DNA of 64,000 nt from Phaeobacter gallaeciensis (GTDB lineage Bacteria; Pseudomonadota; Alphaproteobacteria; Rhodobacterales; Rhodobacteraceae): positions 1 to 64,000 of the forward strand of contig NZ_CP015124.1 in NCBI RefSeq assembly GCF_001678945.1, in the 5' to 3' direction. Under the pieces are notes generated by a model. That model ran no database searches. It was not told the origin of the DNA and was given only the letters and a program-made list of their open reading frames with translations. Of the stretch, positions 1-8,223 are shown piece by piece. The translations under genes and the position numbers were made by a program. The stretch's first letter is position 1, and each line of letters begins with the position of its first letter.

Positions 1-2
1 AT

Positions 3-1928
3 ACGGTTGCCGGGTTGGAACTGCCCACCGTTGCCACGGTTGAAGTCACCATCGGCGCCCATAGGCCGCCGCGCAATCGTGGGGGCGCCTACCGCATTAC
101 GGTGACGGATGCGGAGACAGATTTTCAGCTGGTGTTCTTTCACGGTCGCAGCCGTTATCTGGAGGCGCAATGCCCCGAGGGATCGCGGCGTCTGGTGTCG
201 GGTAAGCTGGAGCTGTTCGACGGTATCGCGCAGATGGTGCATCCCGATCACATGGTGCCACTGGCCGAAGCCGCGACGATCCCCGAGTTCGAGCCGGTCT
301 ATCACTTGACCCATGGAGTGTCGCAGAAAACCATGTTCAAAGCGCTGCGCGGTGCCTTGGATCTGGTCTCTGATCTGCCCGAGTGGATCGACCCCGAGCA
401 GGTGAAACGCGAAGCCTGGCCTTCATGGGACGAGGCGATCACCACGGCGCATGAGCCACAAGGGCAGGAGGATCTCGCCCCTGACGCTCCGGCACGGGCG
501 CGCCTGGCCTATGATGAGCTGTTTGCGCATCAGCTGACGCTGGCGATTGCCCGGCAATCCGAACGCAAATCCCGTGGCATCCAGAGTCAGGCCACCGGGC
601 GTTTGCAGTCCCGTGTCCTGTCGGCGTTGCCTTATCGCCCCACGGGGGCGCAGACCCGCGCGATTGAGGAAATCTCCGCCGATATGGCCTCGGACAGGCG
701 GATGAACCGGCTGCTGCAGGGCGATGTGGGCGCGGGCAAGACGCTGGTGGCGCTGATGGCGCTTCTGGTCGCGGTGGAGGCTGGCGGGCAGGGCGTGATG
801 ATGGCTCCGACCAGTATCCTTGCGCAGCAGCATTACGAGGGCTTGCGCCCCCTTGCCGAAGAAGCTGGTGTGGTTCTGGAGCTGCTGACCGGCCGGGACA
901 AGGGCGCCGAGCGCAAGGCCAAGCTGGCCGCGCTAGAGCGGGGTGATATCCAGATTCTGGTCGGGACCCATGCAGTATTCCAGCAGGATGTTCATTTTGC
1001 AGATTTGCGGCTGGCCATCGTCGACGAACAGCATCGGTTCGGCGTTCGTCAACGTATGGAGCTAGCGGAAAAGGGCATGGGCGCCGATGTTCTGGTGATG
1101 ACCGCGACGCCCATTCCGCGCTCACTGGCTCTGGCGCAGTACGGGGATATGGATGTTTCGGTGCTGGATGAGAAACCCCCGGGCCGCAAGCCGGTCAAGA
1201 CGGCTGTGATCAGCACGGAACGGACCGAGGAGATTGTCAGCCACCTGCGCCACGCCATTGAGGAAGGGCGGCAGTGCTACTGGGTGTGCCCCTTGGTTGG
1301 CGAATCCGAGGTCATGGACCTGACCGCTGCAGAAGAACGGTTCAAGCTCTTGCGCGCCGCCCTTGGCGAAGGCGTGGTGGGTCTCGTGCATGGGCAGATG
1401 CCGGTTGGGGAAAAAGATGCGGCCATGGCCGCCTTTCAACGCGGTGAGACCAAGGTTCTGGTGGCGACCACGGTGATCGAGGTGGGCGTCAACGTGCCCA
1501 ATGCCTCGATCATGGTGATCGAACGGGCCGAAATCTTTGGCCTAGCCCAGCTGCACCAGCTGCGGGGGCGGGTCGGGCGTGGCAGCGCCGAATCCACCTG
1601 CCTGTTGATGTACCAGCCACCGCTGAGCGAGGGAGGCCGCCGGCGGCTGGAGGTGCTGCGCGAAACCGAGGATGGCTTTCGCATTTCCGAAACCGATCTG
1701 GAGATGCGCGGTGCCGGGGACATGATCGGCACAGCCCAATCCGGTCTGCCGCGGTTCAGGATTGCCGATCTGGAACGGCAGGCCCCGCTGATGGCCGTGG
1801 CGCAGAGCGATGCGCGTGCGCTGCTGGCCAAAGACCCCGATCTGACCGGCCCCCGGGGGCAGGCCGCACGCGTTCTGCTGTGGTTGATGAAGCAGGATCA
1901 GGCGTTCCGTTTAATTTCAGTGGGTTAA
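3..1928 (+). CDS. recG: ATP-dependent DNA helicase RecG (5' end outside window)
   Basis: RecG remodels stalled replication forks and Holliday junctions. The reading frame is already open at base 3, so the protein's first residues, including part of the N-terminal wedge region, lie outside the window. About 640 residues are visible against roughly 690-700 for the family. Visible helicase motifs are Walker A GDVGAGKT (about 720-743), the DEQHRFG box (about 1021-1041), TATPIPRS (about 1101-1124) and QLRGRVGRG (about 1557-1583). The stop is TAA at 1926-1928. A LexA box lies 50 bp downstream and serves the next gene, not recG. Confidence 0.97.
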   Translation, partial: TVAGLELPTVATVEVTIGAHRPPRNRGGAYRITVTDAETDFQLVFFHGRSRYLEAQCPEGSRRLVSGKLELFDGIAQMVHPDHMVPLAEAATIPEFEPVYHLTHGVSQKTMFKALRGALDLVSDLPEWIDPEQVKREAWPSWDEAITTAHEPQGQEDLAPDAPARARLAYDELFAHQLTLAIARQSERKSRGIQSQATGRLQSRVLSALPYRPTGAQTRAIEEISADMASDRRMNRLLQGDVGAGKTLVALMALLVAVEAGGQGVMMAPTSILAQQHYEGLRPLAEEAGVVLELLTGRDKGAERKAKLAALERGDIQILVGTHAVFQQDVHFADLRLAIVDEQHRFGVRQRMELAEKGMGADVLVMTATPIPRSLALAQYGDMDVSVLDEKPPGRKPVKTAVISTERTEEIVSHLRHAIEEGRQCYWVCPLVGESEVMDLTAAEERFKLLRAALGEGVVGLVHGQMPVGEKDAAMAAFQRGETKVLVATTVIEVGVNVPNASIMVIERAEIFGLAQLHQLRGRVGRGSAESTCLLMYQPPLSEGGRRRLEVLRETEDGFRISETDLEMRGAGDMIGTAQSGLPRFRIADLERQAPLMAVAQSDARALLAKDPDLTGPRGQAARVLLWLMKQDQAFRLISVG

Positions 1929-1977
1929 CCTGTTTCGTTCCTACTGAAATCGGTTTTGTTCCAAAAAGTTCGCAAAT

Positions 1978-1992
1978 GTTCTCATAAAGTTC
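1978..1992 (+). promoter_or_regulatory. LexA (SOS) box, GTTC-N7-GTTC
   Basis: The sequence GTTCTCATAAAGTTC matches the GTTC-N7-GTTC SOS box known from Rhodobacter-type alphaproteobacteria. It is the same motif found in front of lexA in this window (21279-21293). Further GTTC words at 1958 and 1968 extend it into four GTTC words with starts 10, 10 and 11 bp apart, i.e. on one helical face. GTTC at 2003 faces GAAC at 2016. The box lies 86 bp upstream of the ATG at 2079. Assignment rests on motif match and position; binding is inferred. Confidence 0.75.
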
Positions 1993-2078
1993 TTTACTTG
2001 CTGTTCGCAAAATGAGAACAAAGGGGCAACAAGAACGCGCCCAAGCGCAAACACAGCGAACTGACCGGAGGAACGATA

Positions 2079-2201
2079 ATGATTGCACAGTTGAAAACGA
2101 CCCTTCAAAATGCCCAATCCACCCTGCTGCAGGACGCGATTGGTGCGGGCGCCCTTGCGGTCATGCTGGTGGCGGCGCTGCACCTTCCGGGATCTTTCTA
2201 A
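2079..2201 (+). CDS. 40-aa single-pass membrane peptide, probably SOS-induced
   Basis: The ORF encodes 40 residues, beginning MIAQLKTTLQ and ending LHLPGSF. It is preceded by a good ribosome binding site (CCGGAGGAACGATA). Residues 1-18 are polar and amphipathic with one Lys; residues 19-36 (DAIGAGALAVMLVAALHL) form one predicted membrane helix. It lies downstream of a LexA box and upstream of a strong terminator at 2358-2395, so it appears to be a single-gene SOS transcript with a 156-nt untranslated tail. Short membrane peptides of similar layout occur in roseobacters as hypothetical proteins. Caulobacter SidA, an SOS-induced division inhibitor, is a functional analogue by layout only; I see no sequence basis for homology. 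Function unknown. Confidence 0.7.
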   Translation: MIAQLKTTLQNAQSTLLQDAIGAGALAVMLVAALHLPGSF

Positions 2202-2357
2202 GCCTGACACAATCCTGAATTTGATCTTGGCTCTTCATGGTGGTCGCACTGCATCCTGTCCCGAACCGATGAGGGGAACACCTGCCTGTACCCATCCCCG
2301 TCCGGCCTTGCCTGATTGCCGGAAAGCGTGACCCGTCCCGCATGAAGAACCAGAGTT

Positions 2358-2395
2358 GCCGCCACCATCTGCCCGGATGTGTGGCGGCTTTTTTT
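2358..2395 (+). terminator. Rho-independent terminator after the 40-aa peptide gene
   Basis: The stem GCCGCCAC/GTGGCGGC is extended by CATC/GATG with one bulged T and a six-base loop, and is followed by seven T residues. It ends the transcript that starts at the LexA-box promoter. The 2202-2357 stretch before it has no convincing ORF. On the other side it faces the 3' end of the chemotaxis transducer gene. Confidence 0.9.
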
Positions 2396-2457
2396 ATTGC
2401 GTGAATATATAGTTGCGCGGGGTTTTCGTCTGTTTCGGGGATCCGTGTAATTGGGCT

Positions 2458-3864
2458 TCAGGTCGTAAAGGCCATCCGGAGCCCCCCCCAATGGCGACCG
2501 CCCACGGTAATGGGCGCCGACAGGTCCTTCATCATGACAAAGTCGCCGCCGCCCATGTCGCGCCGGTAAACCTGCATCAGGAAGGGACCTGTGTTGCGTC
2601 CGGCCTTGAGCCCGACGCGATCATCGAAAATCCGCCGGTTGCGGCAGTTGGCCATGTTCCAGTCAGGATCTGCGCTTTGCGGTTTGGAAAATTTCTTGTT
2701 GTGGGTCGGGAGGTATCCGTTGACGTCCACTGCTGCGGAAAAGACCACGCGTGGATCCAGATCCAGGGCGGCCTCCAGCAGCGGCGGCAGGACGCTGTCG
2801 GTGAACTTGGTGAAACGGGTCATGACCTGTGTCGGATTGGTGTTGGGGATTGGAACATAGGTCCGGTCGAACAGATCTGCCTGCGAAATCCGGCTGCTGG
2901 TCAGGCCCTCTTCGAATAGCCTGCCAATCTGGGCCGCCATGTCGGTGACAAATGCGATGAACATCTTGTCCCCGGATTGGCCGCCAAGAGCGACCGTGCC
3001 CTGAACAAGACGTTCAGAGGAAAGAATGAGATTTTCAACACGGTGGTGGGTCTTTTGAATGTCGGCAGTGGTGTCCTGAACAGAATGCTTGATCCGGTTG
3101 ATGTTGGGAAAACACGCCTCCATCGCGTCGCGCACGGTCGTGGCATCGGTCAGAATCCGGCCGGTTTCGCTGTTCACGTTCTGGGCGTCTTTTTCAATGC
3201 CAGCCAGCGACGCGTCGGTGTCTCGGGCGCGGTCGAGGATTTGTTTGGCGGACTGGGACATCGTCTCAGTCTCTTCGTCCAGAGTCCGGATCCAGCTGTA
3301 AAGCGTTTCGATATTTGTGCTGATCTCCCGTGCCGCGCGTTGGGTGCGTTTGGACAGATCATTGATCGCCTCTGCAACGACCGCAAATCCCCGCCCGGCA
3401 TCGCCTGCGCGCCCCGCTTCGATCTTGGCATTGATGGCCAGAATGTTCACCTGCGCCGCGATCGAAGTGATGATCTCGTTGTCCTTGCGCATAGCGTCGA
3501 CGGTGTTGCTGACGTCCTCGGTCCGGCTGTTGAGATCCTGCACCCATTCGGCAACCTCCTGGCTGCGTCCGCTGCTTTCGCGGACGAGGGCTACGGACTC
3601 TCTGGCTGACTCCAGCGTTTTCTGGGTTGATAGAGAGACGGCCCCCACGGTCTCCATGACCTGCGCATTCGATCTGACAACCCGCTCGGCGCCTCGGTCC
3701 AATTGGTCAAGATCTTCAAGTTGGGTTTTGGATTTACTCTCGATCGTGTCCAGAAACCCGGCAATGTCGACGATTTCAAAACCGAGCTGGGAAGAGATTT
3801 CGGCAAGATCGTTCAGATTGGCGTCCGCGACTGATGGCGCCTGAGTGTCTTGTTTTTGCAGCAT
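2458..3864 (-). CDS. Soluble methyl-accepting chemotaxis-type transducer
   Basis: The 468-aa protein has no signal peptide or membrane segment. Residues about 40-290 are heptad-rich coiled coil containing the MCP hairpin tip at about 129-166 ([19 protein letters not shown] followed by [19 protein letters not shown]), which binds CheW/CheA. The C-terminal 160 residues (about 305-468) form a separate globular domain with [13 protein letters not shown] and [20 protein letters not shown], resembling a Cache/PAS-like sensory module, an order (signalling domain first) opposite to classical MCPs. No che genes are nearby, so it probably couples to a remote array. The ligand cannot be told. Confidence 0.85.
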   Translation of the reverse strand: MLQKQDTQAPSVADANLNDLAEISSQLGFEIVDIAGFLDTIESKSKTQLEDLDQLDRGAERVVRSNAQVMETVGAVSLSTQKTLESARESVALVRESSGRSQEVAEWVQDLNSRTEDVSNTVDAMRKDNEIITSIAAQVNILAINAKIEAGRAGDAGRGFAVVAEAINDLSKRTQRAAREISTNIETLYSWIRTLDEETETMSQSAKQILDRARDTDASLAGIEKDAQNVNSETGRILTDATTVRDAMEACFPNINRIKHSVQDTTADIQKTHHRVENLILSSERLVQGTVALGGQSGDKMFIAFVTDMAAQIGRLFEEGLTSSRISQADLFDRTYVPIPNTNPTQVMTRFTKFTDSVLPPLLEAALDLDPRVVFSAAVDVNGYLPTHNKKFSKPQSADPDWNMANCRNRRIFDDRVGLKAGRNTGPFLMQVYRRDMGGGDFVMMKDLSAPITVGGRHWGGLRMAFTT

Positions 3865-3922
3865 TTAGGGACCCGTTTACTCGTTACAGTCCACAAGTAG
3901 CCCAAATGTTATAAAATTATCG

Positions 3923-4375
3923 TTAAGTACACTCTTCCTTAGCAACTTGCTGAAGCGCCTCACGCGTCGCATCCAGCGCCAGCATGATCGAAGCATGGCG
4001 ATTCTTGAACTCACGGGCGGGCACCAATACCTCAAGTTCGTCAAAGGGGGCTTGCGGCGGTTCGGCACCTTCGGTCAGCATCGCTTTCAGCTGGTTGCGG
4101 GCTTTTTCCACCGTCTCCAGCGAGCAGCCGATAATGTGATCCGCCACAACCGATGCCGCGGCTTGCCCCAGGGCGCAGGCTTTCACGTCCTGGCCGAAAT
4201 CGGTGATCTTGCCATCTTCGACCTTCAGATCGACGGTCACCGTCGACCCGCAGAGAGGCGAGCGTTTTTTCACTGTGACATCAGGATCTTCCAGACGCTC
4301 CAAATGCGGAATATCCGCCGCAAGGGCCAGAATGCGGGAAGAATAGAGTTTGATCAGATCGGTTTCGCTGGACAT
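3923..4375 (-). CDS. NifU/SufU-type iron-sulfur scaffold-like protein
   Basis: The 150-aa protein has the IscU/SufU fold signature: PLCGSTVTVDL around Cys42, KACALGQAAASVVA around Cys67, and REFKNRHASIMLALDA in the place of the third ligand. Classical IscU/SufU scaffolds use three Cys plus an Asp (CGD). Here the Asp is Ser44 and the third Cys is His127, although further Cys occur at 84 and 149. It may therefore bind a cluster or Zn differently, or act as a transfer protein. It is divergent from hisI, with a 76-bp gap between start codons. No isc or suf genes accompany it. Confidence 0.8.
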   Translation of the reverse strand: MSSETDLIKLYSSRILALAADIPHLERLEDPDVTVKKRSPLCGSTVTVDLKVEDGKITDFGQDVKACALGQAAASVVADHIIGCSLETVEKARNQLKAMLTEGAEPPQAPFDELEVLVPAREFKNRHASIMLALDATREALQQVAKEECT

Positions 4376-4451
4376 GCGGGCCTCGGGGTTTCCCTTGGGT
4401 GGAGTTCCTCATACATAGGGAGCGAAGCTTCAGATGCAAAAGGTTTTTGCC

Positions 4452-4829
4452 ATGTCCAGCGCGACCACACAGTCCTTTGATCCCGCAAGCCTGCGTTACG
4501 ACGCAAACGGGCTGATCCCCTGTATCGCGCAGGACCACGACAGCAATGAGGTGCTGATGATGGCCTGGATGAACGCCGAAAGCGTCGCGCGCACGCTGGA
4601 GACGGGCAAGGTAACCTATTGGTCGCGTTCGCGGCAGTCGTTCTGGGTCAAGGGTGAAAGCTCGGGCCACGTGCAGGAGCTGGTGGATCTGCGACTGGAT
4701 TGTGACCGGGATTGCTTGCTTGCTGTCGTGCGCCAGACCGGACCGGCTTGCCACACCAACCGGCGCAGCTGTTTCTATACCGCTGTGCGGGAAGGGGAAG
4801 AGGTCGAACTGATGGCGCCCATGGTCTGA
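4452..4829 (+). CDS. hisI: Phosphoribosyl-AMP cyclohydrolase
   Basis: This is the third step of histidine synthesis: hydrolytic ring opening of phosphoribosyl-AMP. The 125-aa protein carries LMMAWMN, TYWSRSRQSFWVKGESSGH, the metal-binding LDCDRDCLL and GPACHTNRRSCFY. It contains only the HisI domain, with no HisE fusion, as is usual in alphaproteobacteria. I chose ATG 4452 (MSSATTQ...), with AAAAGG eight bases upstream; an in-frame ATG at 4434 adds six residues and has GGAG upstream, so it remains possible. Confidence 0.95.
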   Translation: MSSATTQSFDPASLRYDANGLIPCIAQDHDSNEVLMMAWMNAESVARTLETGKVTYWSRSRQSFWVKGESSGHVQELVDLRLDCDRDCLLAVVRQTGPACHTNRRSCFYTAVREGEEVELMAPMV

Positions 4830-4835
4830 GGGCGC

Positions 4836-5678
4836 TCAGCCAAGGCCCACCATGCGGCGGATGTCCTGCGGTGTTGCGCCTTCGGCGCGGTATTTTGCGA
4901 TGGCTCGGGCATCGTCGCGTTTGGCGAGGCGCTTGCCTGCCTCGTCACGGATCAGGCGGTGATGGTGGTAGATGGGGACGGGCAGCTCCAGCAGCGTCAG
5001 TAGCAGGACCTGTAGCTGGGTGAAGTCGAACAGATCCTCGCCCCGTACCACATGGGTGATCTCCTGATGCACGTCGTCCAGCGCCGAGGCCAGGAAATAG
5101 GCGATGATCTCTTCGCCTTTACGCGACAGAACCACGTCGCCGATTTCCTGCAGGGCGCGCTCAGGATCCAGATGGTGTGTGCCCTTATGCGCCGCGCCGG
5201 TTTCTTCGAAGGTCACGTTCTGGCCTTTGAGGCGGGAAAGCGCGCGGTCAAGATGCAGCCGCAGCGCATCACCCGGTTTGCGATCCGACATGGGGCGGTT
5301 CTTGCAGGTGCCGGGATAGACGTCGTGGCTGACACCCTCCTGCGGTGCGGATAGGGCGGCGCGGATATCTCCACGGCTGCAGGAGCAGGGATATAAAAAA
5401 CCCATACTCTCAAAGGCTTTGAGGTATTTGTTATAGTCGTTCAGATGCTCTGACTGGCGCAGAATAGGCTCGTCCCAGCGAAGGCCCAGCCAGGTCAGAT
5501 CTTCGATAATGGCTGCGTCCCATTCCGGTTTCGACCGTTGCAGGTCGGTGTCCTCCATGCGCAGCAGGAAGGCGCCTCCGGCGGCGCGGGCCATGTCATG
5601 AGCAATGATCGCGGAATAGGCATGGCCCAGGTGCAGCGGGCCGGTGGGCGAGGGCGCAAAACGGGTGCGAAATGTCAT
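4836..5678 (-). CDS. gluQ: Glutamyl-Q tRNA(Asp) synthetase
   Basis: GluQRS glutamylates the queuosine base at position 34 of tRNA-Asp. The 280-aa protein resembles the catalytic half of GltX without the anticodon-binding domain. It has the HIGH-type motif APSPTGPLHLGHA at the N-terminus, the adenylate-site RMEDTDLQR, a Cys-rich PCSCSRG plus YPGTC zinc site, and KRLAKRDDA in the KMSKS position. It lies 15 bp downstream of trmFO in the same direction, so these two tRNA-modification genes are probably cotranscribed. A full-length GltX is encoded separately at 16948-18348. Confidence 0.94.
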   Translation of the reverse strand: MTFRTRFAPSPTGPLHLGHAYSAIIAHDMARAAGGAFLLRMEDTDLQRSKPEWDAAIIEDLTWLGLRWDEPILRQSEHLNDYNKYLKAFESMGFLYPCSCSRGDIRAALSAPQEGVSHDVYPGTCKNRPMSDRKPGDALRLHLDRALSRLKGQNVTFEETGAAHKGTHHLDPERALQEIGDVVLSRKGEEIIAYFLASALDDVHQEITHVVRGEDLFDFTQLQVLLLTLLELPVPIYHHHRLIRDEAGKRLAKRDDARAIAKYRAEGATPQDIRRMVGLG

Positions 5679-5693
5679 TGCGCCCCTCGCGGT

Positions 5694-7037
5694 TCAGGAA
5701 AACTGCTGCAGCCATTCGGTCCAGGCGGCTTTGGCCCGGTCGGTATAGGCCTTGTAGCGGTCCTTGCGGCCGCGACGCCCGCCTTTCAGCCCATCTACCG
5801 GGCGGAACAGGCCAAAGTTCACGTTCATTGGCTGGAACGTCTTGGCCTCGGCGCCGCCGGTGATGTGGTGGATCAGCGCGCCCATGGCGCTGTCCTGCGG
5901 CACATCGGTCAGGGCCTTGCCCAGGATCTCCGCAGCGGCCAGGCGACCGGCAAGCAGGCCCATGGCGGCGCTTTCCACGTAGCCTTCGACGCCGGTGATC
6001 TGCCCGGCAAAGCGGATATTGGGCCGCGATTTCATGCGCATCTGGCTGTCCAGAAGGGTCGGAGAGTTGAGGAAGGTATTGCGGTGGATACCGCCAAGCC
6101 GAGCGAAACTGGCATTCTCCAGCCCCGGAATCATCCGGAACACCTCGGTCTGGGCCCCGTATTTCATCTTGGTCTGGAAGCCGACGATGTTGAAGAGCGT
6201 CCCCAAGGCATTGTCGCGGCGCAGCTGTACCACGGCATGGGCCTTGATGTCGGGCTGGTGCGGGTTGGTGAGGCCAACGGGCTTCATTGGTCCATGGCGC
6301 AGGGTTTCGCGGCCGCGTTCGGCCATCACTTCAATCGGCAGGCAGCCGTCGAAATAGCCAGCGGTTTCACCTTCGTGGAACTCGGTCTTGTCGGCGGCGA
6401 GCAGCGCGTCGATGAAGGCCTCGTATTGGTCCTTGTCCATCGGGCAGTTGAGGTAAGCGGTGCGCTCCTCCTCGGTTTCGCCCTTGTCATAGCGCGACTG
6501 CATCCAGGCCTTGGACATGTCGATGCTCTCGGCATAGACGATGGGTGCAATGGCATCGAAGAACGCCAGCGCCTCGGCGCCGGTTTCAGCCTGGATCGCC
6601 TTGCCCAGATCGGGGGAGGTCAGCGGACCGGTTGCAAAGATCCAGTGACCTTCGGTCGGAAGCTCTGTGATTTCTTCATAAGAAACAGAGACATTCGGGA
6701 GGCTCTTAAGCTGGGCGGTCACGGTTTCGGCAAAAGGTTCCCGGTCCACCGCCAGGGCGCCGCCTGCGGGCAGGCGATGCTTATCCGCCGTGGTCATGAT
6801 CAGACCCTTGGCGGCGCGCATTTCCCAATGCAGCAGGCCGACGGCATTCTGTTCATCGTCATCGGACCGGAAGGAGTTGGAGCAGACCATCTCACCCAGG
6901 TTGCCGGTCTGGTGGGCAAAGGTTTCGACCGTGGGCCGCATCTCGTGCAGCACGACCTTTACGCCCATGTTCGCCGCCTGCCAGGCAGCTTCGGACCCGG
7001 CCATGCCGCCGCCCACGATATGCAATTCTTGTGTCAT
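5694..7037 (-). CDS. trmFO: Methylenetetrahydrofolate-tRNA (uracil-54-C5)-methyltransferase
   Basis: TrmFO is the FAD- and folate-dependent enzyme that makes m5U54 (ribothymidine) in tRNA. The 447-aa protein begins [20 protein letters not shown], a Rossmann FAD-binding fingerprint, and contains [12 protein letters not shown] with the conserved Cys, [14 protein letters not shown], and a C-terminal [20 protein letters not shown]. The frame is open upstream to 7277, but homology starts at the GGG-containing Rossmann motif, so ATG 7035-7037 is chosen. It is followed by gluQ. Confidence 0.95.
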   Translation of the reverse strand: MTQELHIVGGGMAGSEAAWQAANMGVKVVLHEMRPTVETFAHQTGNLGEMVCSNSFRSDDDEQNAVGLLHWEMRAAKGLIMTTADKHRLPAGGALAVDREPFAETVTAQLKSLPNVSVSYEEITELPTEGHWIFATGPLTSPDLGKAIQAETGAEALAFFDAIAPIVYAESIDMSKAWMQSRYDKGETEEERTAYLNCPMDKDQYEAFIDALLAADKTEFHEGETAGYFDGCLPIEVMAERGRETLRHGPMKPVGLTNPHQPDIKAHAVVQLRRDNALGTLFNIVGFQTKMKYGAQTEVFRMIPGLENASFARLGGIHRNTFLNSPTLLDSQMRMKSRPNIRFAGQITGVEGYVESAAMGLLAGRLAAAEILGKALTDVPQDSAMGALIHHITGGAEAKTFQPMNVNFGLFRPVDGLKGGRRGRKDRYKAYTDRAKAAWTEWLQQFS

Positions 7038-7376
7038 GAGGTGCCACATAGGGCAGGGATGGCCATTGCGCAATATGACATGCGTCGGGGGCAGCGATGG
7101 CGCGCAATGCAAGGGGGCCGACAACGCACCCGTTTGCTCATCATTGGAACCGGTATTGTGCAGGGGAGAATTTTGGGGCCACTGCGGCGGGAATGTCGAC
7201 CGGGGAGAGAGACCCGGTTGGAGGGACCTTCCGACGCAGCGGCCCAAAATTGTGACCGGTCTGTGACCGGTGCCCAACCTTTGCCATTATCCTGCCTTTA
7301 TTGAAAGACCGGATATGGAAACAATATCTGGTCAATCGTAAACAAAGGCTAAACTTGTTTTAAATTTTCGGAAAAC
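7038..7376. other. 339-bp intergenic stretch between a crotonase gene and trmFO
   Basis: I see no gene here. It holds a tandem direct repeat, TGTGACCGGT at 7251-7260 and again at 7262-7271 (11-bp period). It also holds an imperfect inverted repeat, GACCGGATAT/ATATCTGGTC at 7307-7333 with a 7-base spacer. The inverted repeat could be the terminator of the minus-strand crotonase gene, whose stop is at 7377. The direct repeat lies 215-235 bp upstream of the trmFO start and could be an activator or repressor site. Confidence 0.5.
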
Positions 7377-8165
7377 TCAGTTGTCTTCCCAGTTGGGCGG
7401 ACGCTTTTCGATAAAGGCGTTGAGCCCTTCGATGGTGTCTTGGTGCATCAGGTTTTCGACGATCACCCCGCTGGTATAGGCATAGGCCTCGTCCAGGGGC
7501 ATTTCGATTTGACGGTAATAGGCTTCCTTGCCGATCTTCACGGCCGAGCCGAGTTTTGATGCGATGGTTTCTGCCATCTTCAGCGTTTCCGCCTCCAGAT
7601 CCTCTTCGGGCACGGCGCGGTTGATCAGGCCCAGCTCGGCGGCGCGGACGGCGGACATGAACTCGCCAGTGGTCAGCAGTTCAAAGGCATGTTTTCGCGG
7701 GATATTGCGAGACAGGGCCACCATGGGGGTTGAGCAGAACAGACCGATATTGACGCCATTGACGCCGAACCGGGTGCCCTGCGCGGCCACGGCCAGATCG
7801 CAAGAGGCGACAAGCTGACAGCCAGCGGCAGTCGCAATCCCATGCACCTGGGCGATCACCGGCTGCGGCAGGCGTTGCAGGCCCAGCATCACACTGGTGC
7901 AGCGGGCGAAAAGGCCCTCGAAATAGGCCTTGCCACCATCCTCGGCCGCGCGCCCTGCGTTCATCTGTCGGATATCGTGCCCGGCGCAGAAGGCCTTGCC
8001 CTCGCCAGAGAGTACAACGGCCTTGATTGTGCTGTCGTTTTTCAAGGCGTCGATCTGCTCTTGCAGGGCGGCCAGCATCTCATCCGACAGCGCGTTTAGC
8101 CGCTCGGGTGCGTTCATGCGCAGTTGTGCGATCGCATTTGCGTCGCGACGTTCCAGAATTGTCAT
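7377..8165 (-). CDS. Enoyl-CoA hydratase/isomerase family protein lacking the catalytic Glu pair
   Basis: The 262-aa protein has the crotonase fold, with CoA/oxyanion-hole segments KAFCAGHDIRQM (58-69) and HGIATAAGCQLVASCDLA. The two Glu residues that activate water in true hydratases are Gln117 (in AAGCQLVA) and Gly137 (in RFGVNGVNIGL). The region is GLFCSTPMVALSR rather than PGAGGTQ. This pattern resembles the ECHDC3 branch of crotonases, so hydratase activity should not be assumed. It is divergent from the thioesterase at 8224, with a 58-bp gap between starts, which suggests related acyl-CoA substrates. Confidence 0.88.
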   Translation of the reverse strand: MTILERRDANAIAQLRMNAPERLNALSDEMLAALQEQIDALKNDSTIKAVVLSGEGKAFCAGHDIRQMNAGRAAEDGGKAYFEGLFARCTSVMLGLQRLPQPVIAQVHGIATAAGCQLVASCDLAVAAQGTRFGVNGVNIGLFCSTPMVALSRNIPRKHAFELLTTGEFMSAVRAAELGLINRAVPEEDLEAETLKMAETIASKLGSAVKIGKEAYYRQIEMPLDEAYAYTSGVIVENLMHQDTIEGLNAFIEKRPPNWEDN

Positions 8166-8223
8166 CTTGTCCTCCTGACCCTGTTTGGGGCAACTCTATG
8201 GCGGACAAGGGAGAAGGAAAAGC

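Noticed and set aside
5538..7304. 588-codon plus-strand frame opposite gluQ and trmFO
   Set aside because: It is the shadow of two confidently identified minus-strand genes and shows no recognisable motif.
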